The notes below the pieces were generated by a model. That model was not told the origin of the DNA. It saw only the letters and a program-made list of their open reading frames with translations, and made no database searches. Position numbers and translations under genes: made by a program. Shown here piece by piece: positions 5,656 to 6,155 of a DNA stretch of 6,155 nt. Source of the DNA: Rhodoferax sp. UBA4127. Lineage in GTDB: Bacteria > Pseudomonadota > Gammaproteobacteria > Burkholderiales > Burkholderiaceae_C. Numbering within the stretch: the stretch's first letter is position 1; each line of letters opens with the position of its first letter. The stretch spans positions 202 to 6,356 of the forward strand of contig DFWT01000108.1 in assembly GCA_002381045.1 (NCBI GenBank), read 5' to 3'.

Positions 5656-6155
5656 GAAGCCGAACCACCCCGCTCAAGCTGTTGGCTAACCTCTTCCCAG
5701 CCGGGAGGCAACTGCGATGCCACCTTCAATAGAGCGCGGCGCGCTAGCATGAAGGCCATGTTGTCATGGCAAGTCAGACAATGGTGCAGAAAAAGTTGCT
5801 GCGCTTGCTCGTCTGATTCAGCCACGGCCTTAAGTGCCAACTGAGCCAAGGCACGTGAATCATCTGCACTGCAGCGCCTGGCCCGGGTGCTGATATCAGC
5901 TGATGGCGTGGCCAACACGCTCCATCGCGTGGCAAGCGGGCTGATTCTGGGCAGGGCTGGCGCATGCGTCTGTGACCCAAACCATGCAGCCACATGGGCA
6001 CTGAGCCGTGGTCGCACCAAAGCCAGCGCTTGTGCTTTGAGTGCCGAATGGTCCGCACCCAGTGCGGTAAACAGGTCGGCCAACACACCTTGGACGGGTT
6101 CGGTACCAGGCATGTCGGTCGCCGCATGCAAGCGTGCCAAATGGGTCGCGGCGTC
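5652..6155 (-). CDS. Hypothetical alpha-helical protein, 5' end beyond window
   Basis: The frame is open to the right edge: the last 15 bases translate as DAATH directly ahead of LARLHAATDM. The leftmost in-frame start-like codon (TTG at 6140-6138) is probably an internal Leu, and the gene is truncated by the window. About 168 residues are visible, rich in Ala, Leu and His, with no signal peptide or membrane segment in this part and a predicted string of helices (VLADLFTALGADHSALKAQA and later ALAQLALKAVAESDEQAQQL). I do not recognise a family. One CxxCH sequence, CLTCH, occurs in HHCLTCHDNMAF; it is discussed separately, because a haem site is doubtful. The gene ends ERGGSAS, with its stop overlapping the next start as ATGA. 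Function is unknown; context suggests work with the receiver-like and LC7 proteins downstream. Confidence 0.75.
   Translation of the reverse strand, partial: DAATHLARLHAATDMPGTEPVQGVLADLFTALGADHSALKAQALALVRPRLSAHVAAWFGSQTHAPALPRISPLATRWSVLATPSADISTRARRCSADDSRALAQLALKAVAESDEQAQQLFLHHCLTCHDNMAFMLARRALLKVASQLPPGWEEVSQQLERGGSAS

Noticed and set aside
6138..6140. TTG as the real start of the rightmost minus-strand gene
   Set aside because: The frame stays open to the window edge (DAATH precedes it), so the gene most likely begins outside the window.
1..6155. CRISPR array, insertion sequence, tRNA/rRNA or riboswitch
   Set aside because: I saw no regularly spaced direct repeats, terminal inverted repeats with a transposase, or tRNA-like cloverleaf. 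Intergenic spaces are at most 112 bp and none resembles a known riboswitch.

Overview
The window looks like a piece of a betaproteobacterial chromosome. The order Burkholderiales, and a Comamonadaceae-like genome, is my best guess. The guess rests on dapA followed directly by a lipoprotein gene of the BamC/NlpB type, on the style of the ParE N-terminus, and on gene content. It is inferred from memory of the families, not from a search. Coding density is high and base composition looks even throughout. I see no transposase, CRISPR array, tRNA, rRNA or other sign of recent transfer.

Layout. At the left edge (1-76, minus strand) are the first 25 codons of parE, topoisomerase IV subunit B, cut by the window. 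A 112-bp divergent intergenic region (77-188) holds -10-like hexamers for both directions and an imperfect dyad. The plus strand then carries five genes in close order: a 12-TM MFS transporter (189-1409), an untracked 42-aa membrane miniprotein (1414-1542), a class I SAM methyltransferase (1527-2117), dapA (2141-3034) and bamC (GTG start at 3072, ending 4169). A 32-bp convergent gap follows. The minus strand is then filled by a three-gene unit read from right to left: a partial helical protein of unknown function open to the right edge (5652-6155), a protein with a degenerate CheY-like receiver domain (4816-5655), and a protein with a C-terminal Roadblock/LC7-like domain (4202-4819). The three minus-strand genes are joined by two identical 4-base ATGA stop/start overlaps.

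How they fit together. dapA makes the lysine and diaminopimelate precursor, and BamC is part of the outer-membrane beta-barrel assembly machine. The pair is a known cell-envelope neighbourhood, and a candidate promoter lies in the end of the methyltransferase gene just upstream. The MFS, miniprotein and methyltransferase genes look like a separate transcription unit, or one that reads through into dapA. The minus-strand trio is the least explained part. A Roadblock/LC7 protein translationally coupled to a pseudo-receiver suggests a signalling or scaffolding module, perhaps acting with a small GTPase or a polarity or motility apparatus encoded beyond the right edge. No GTPase is visible in the window, so that role is a hypothesis.
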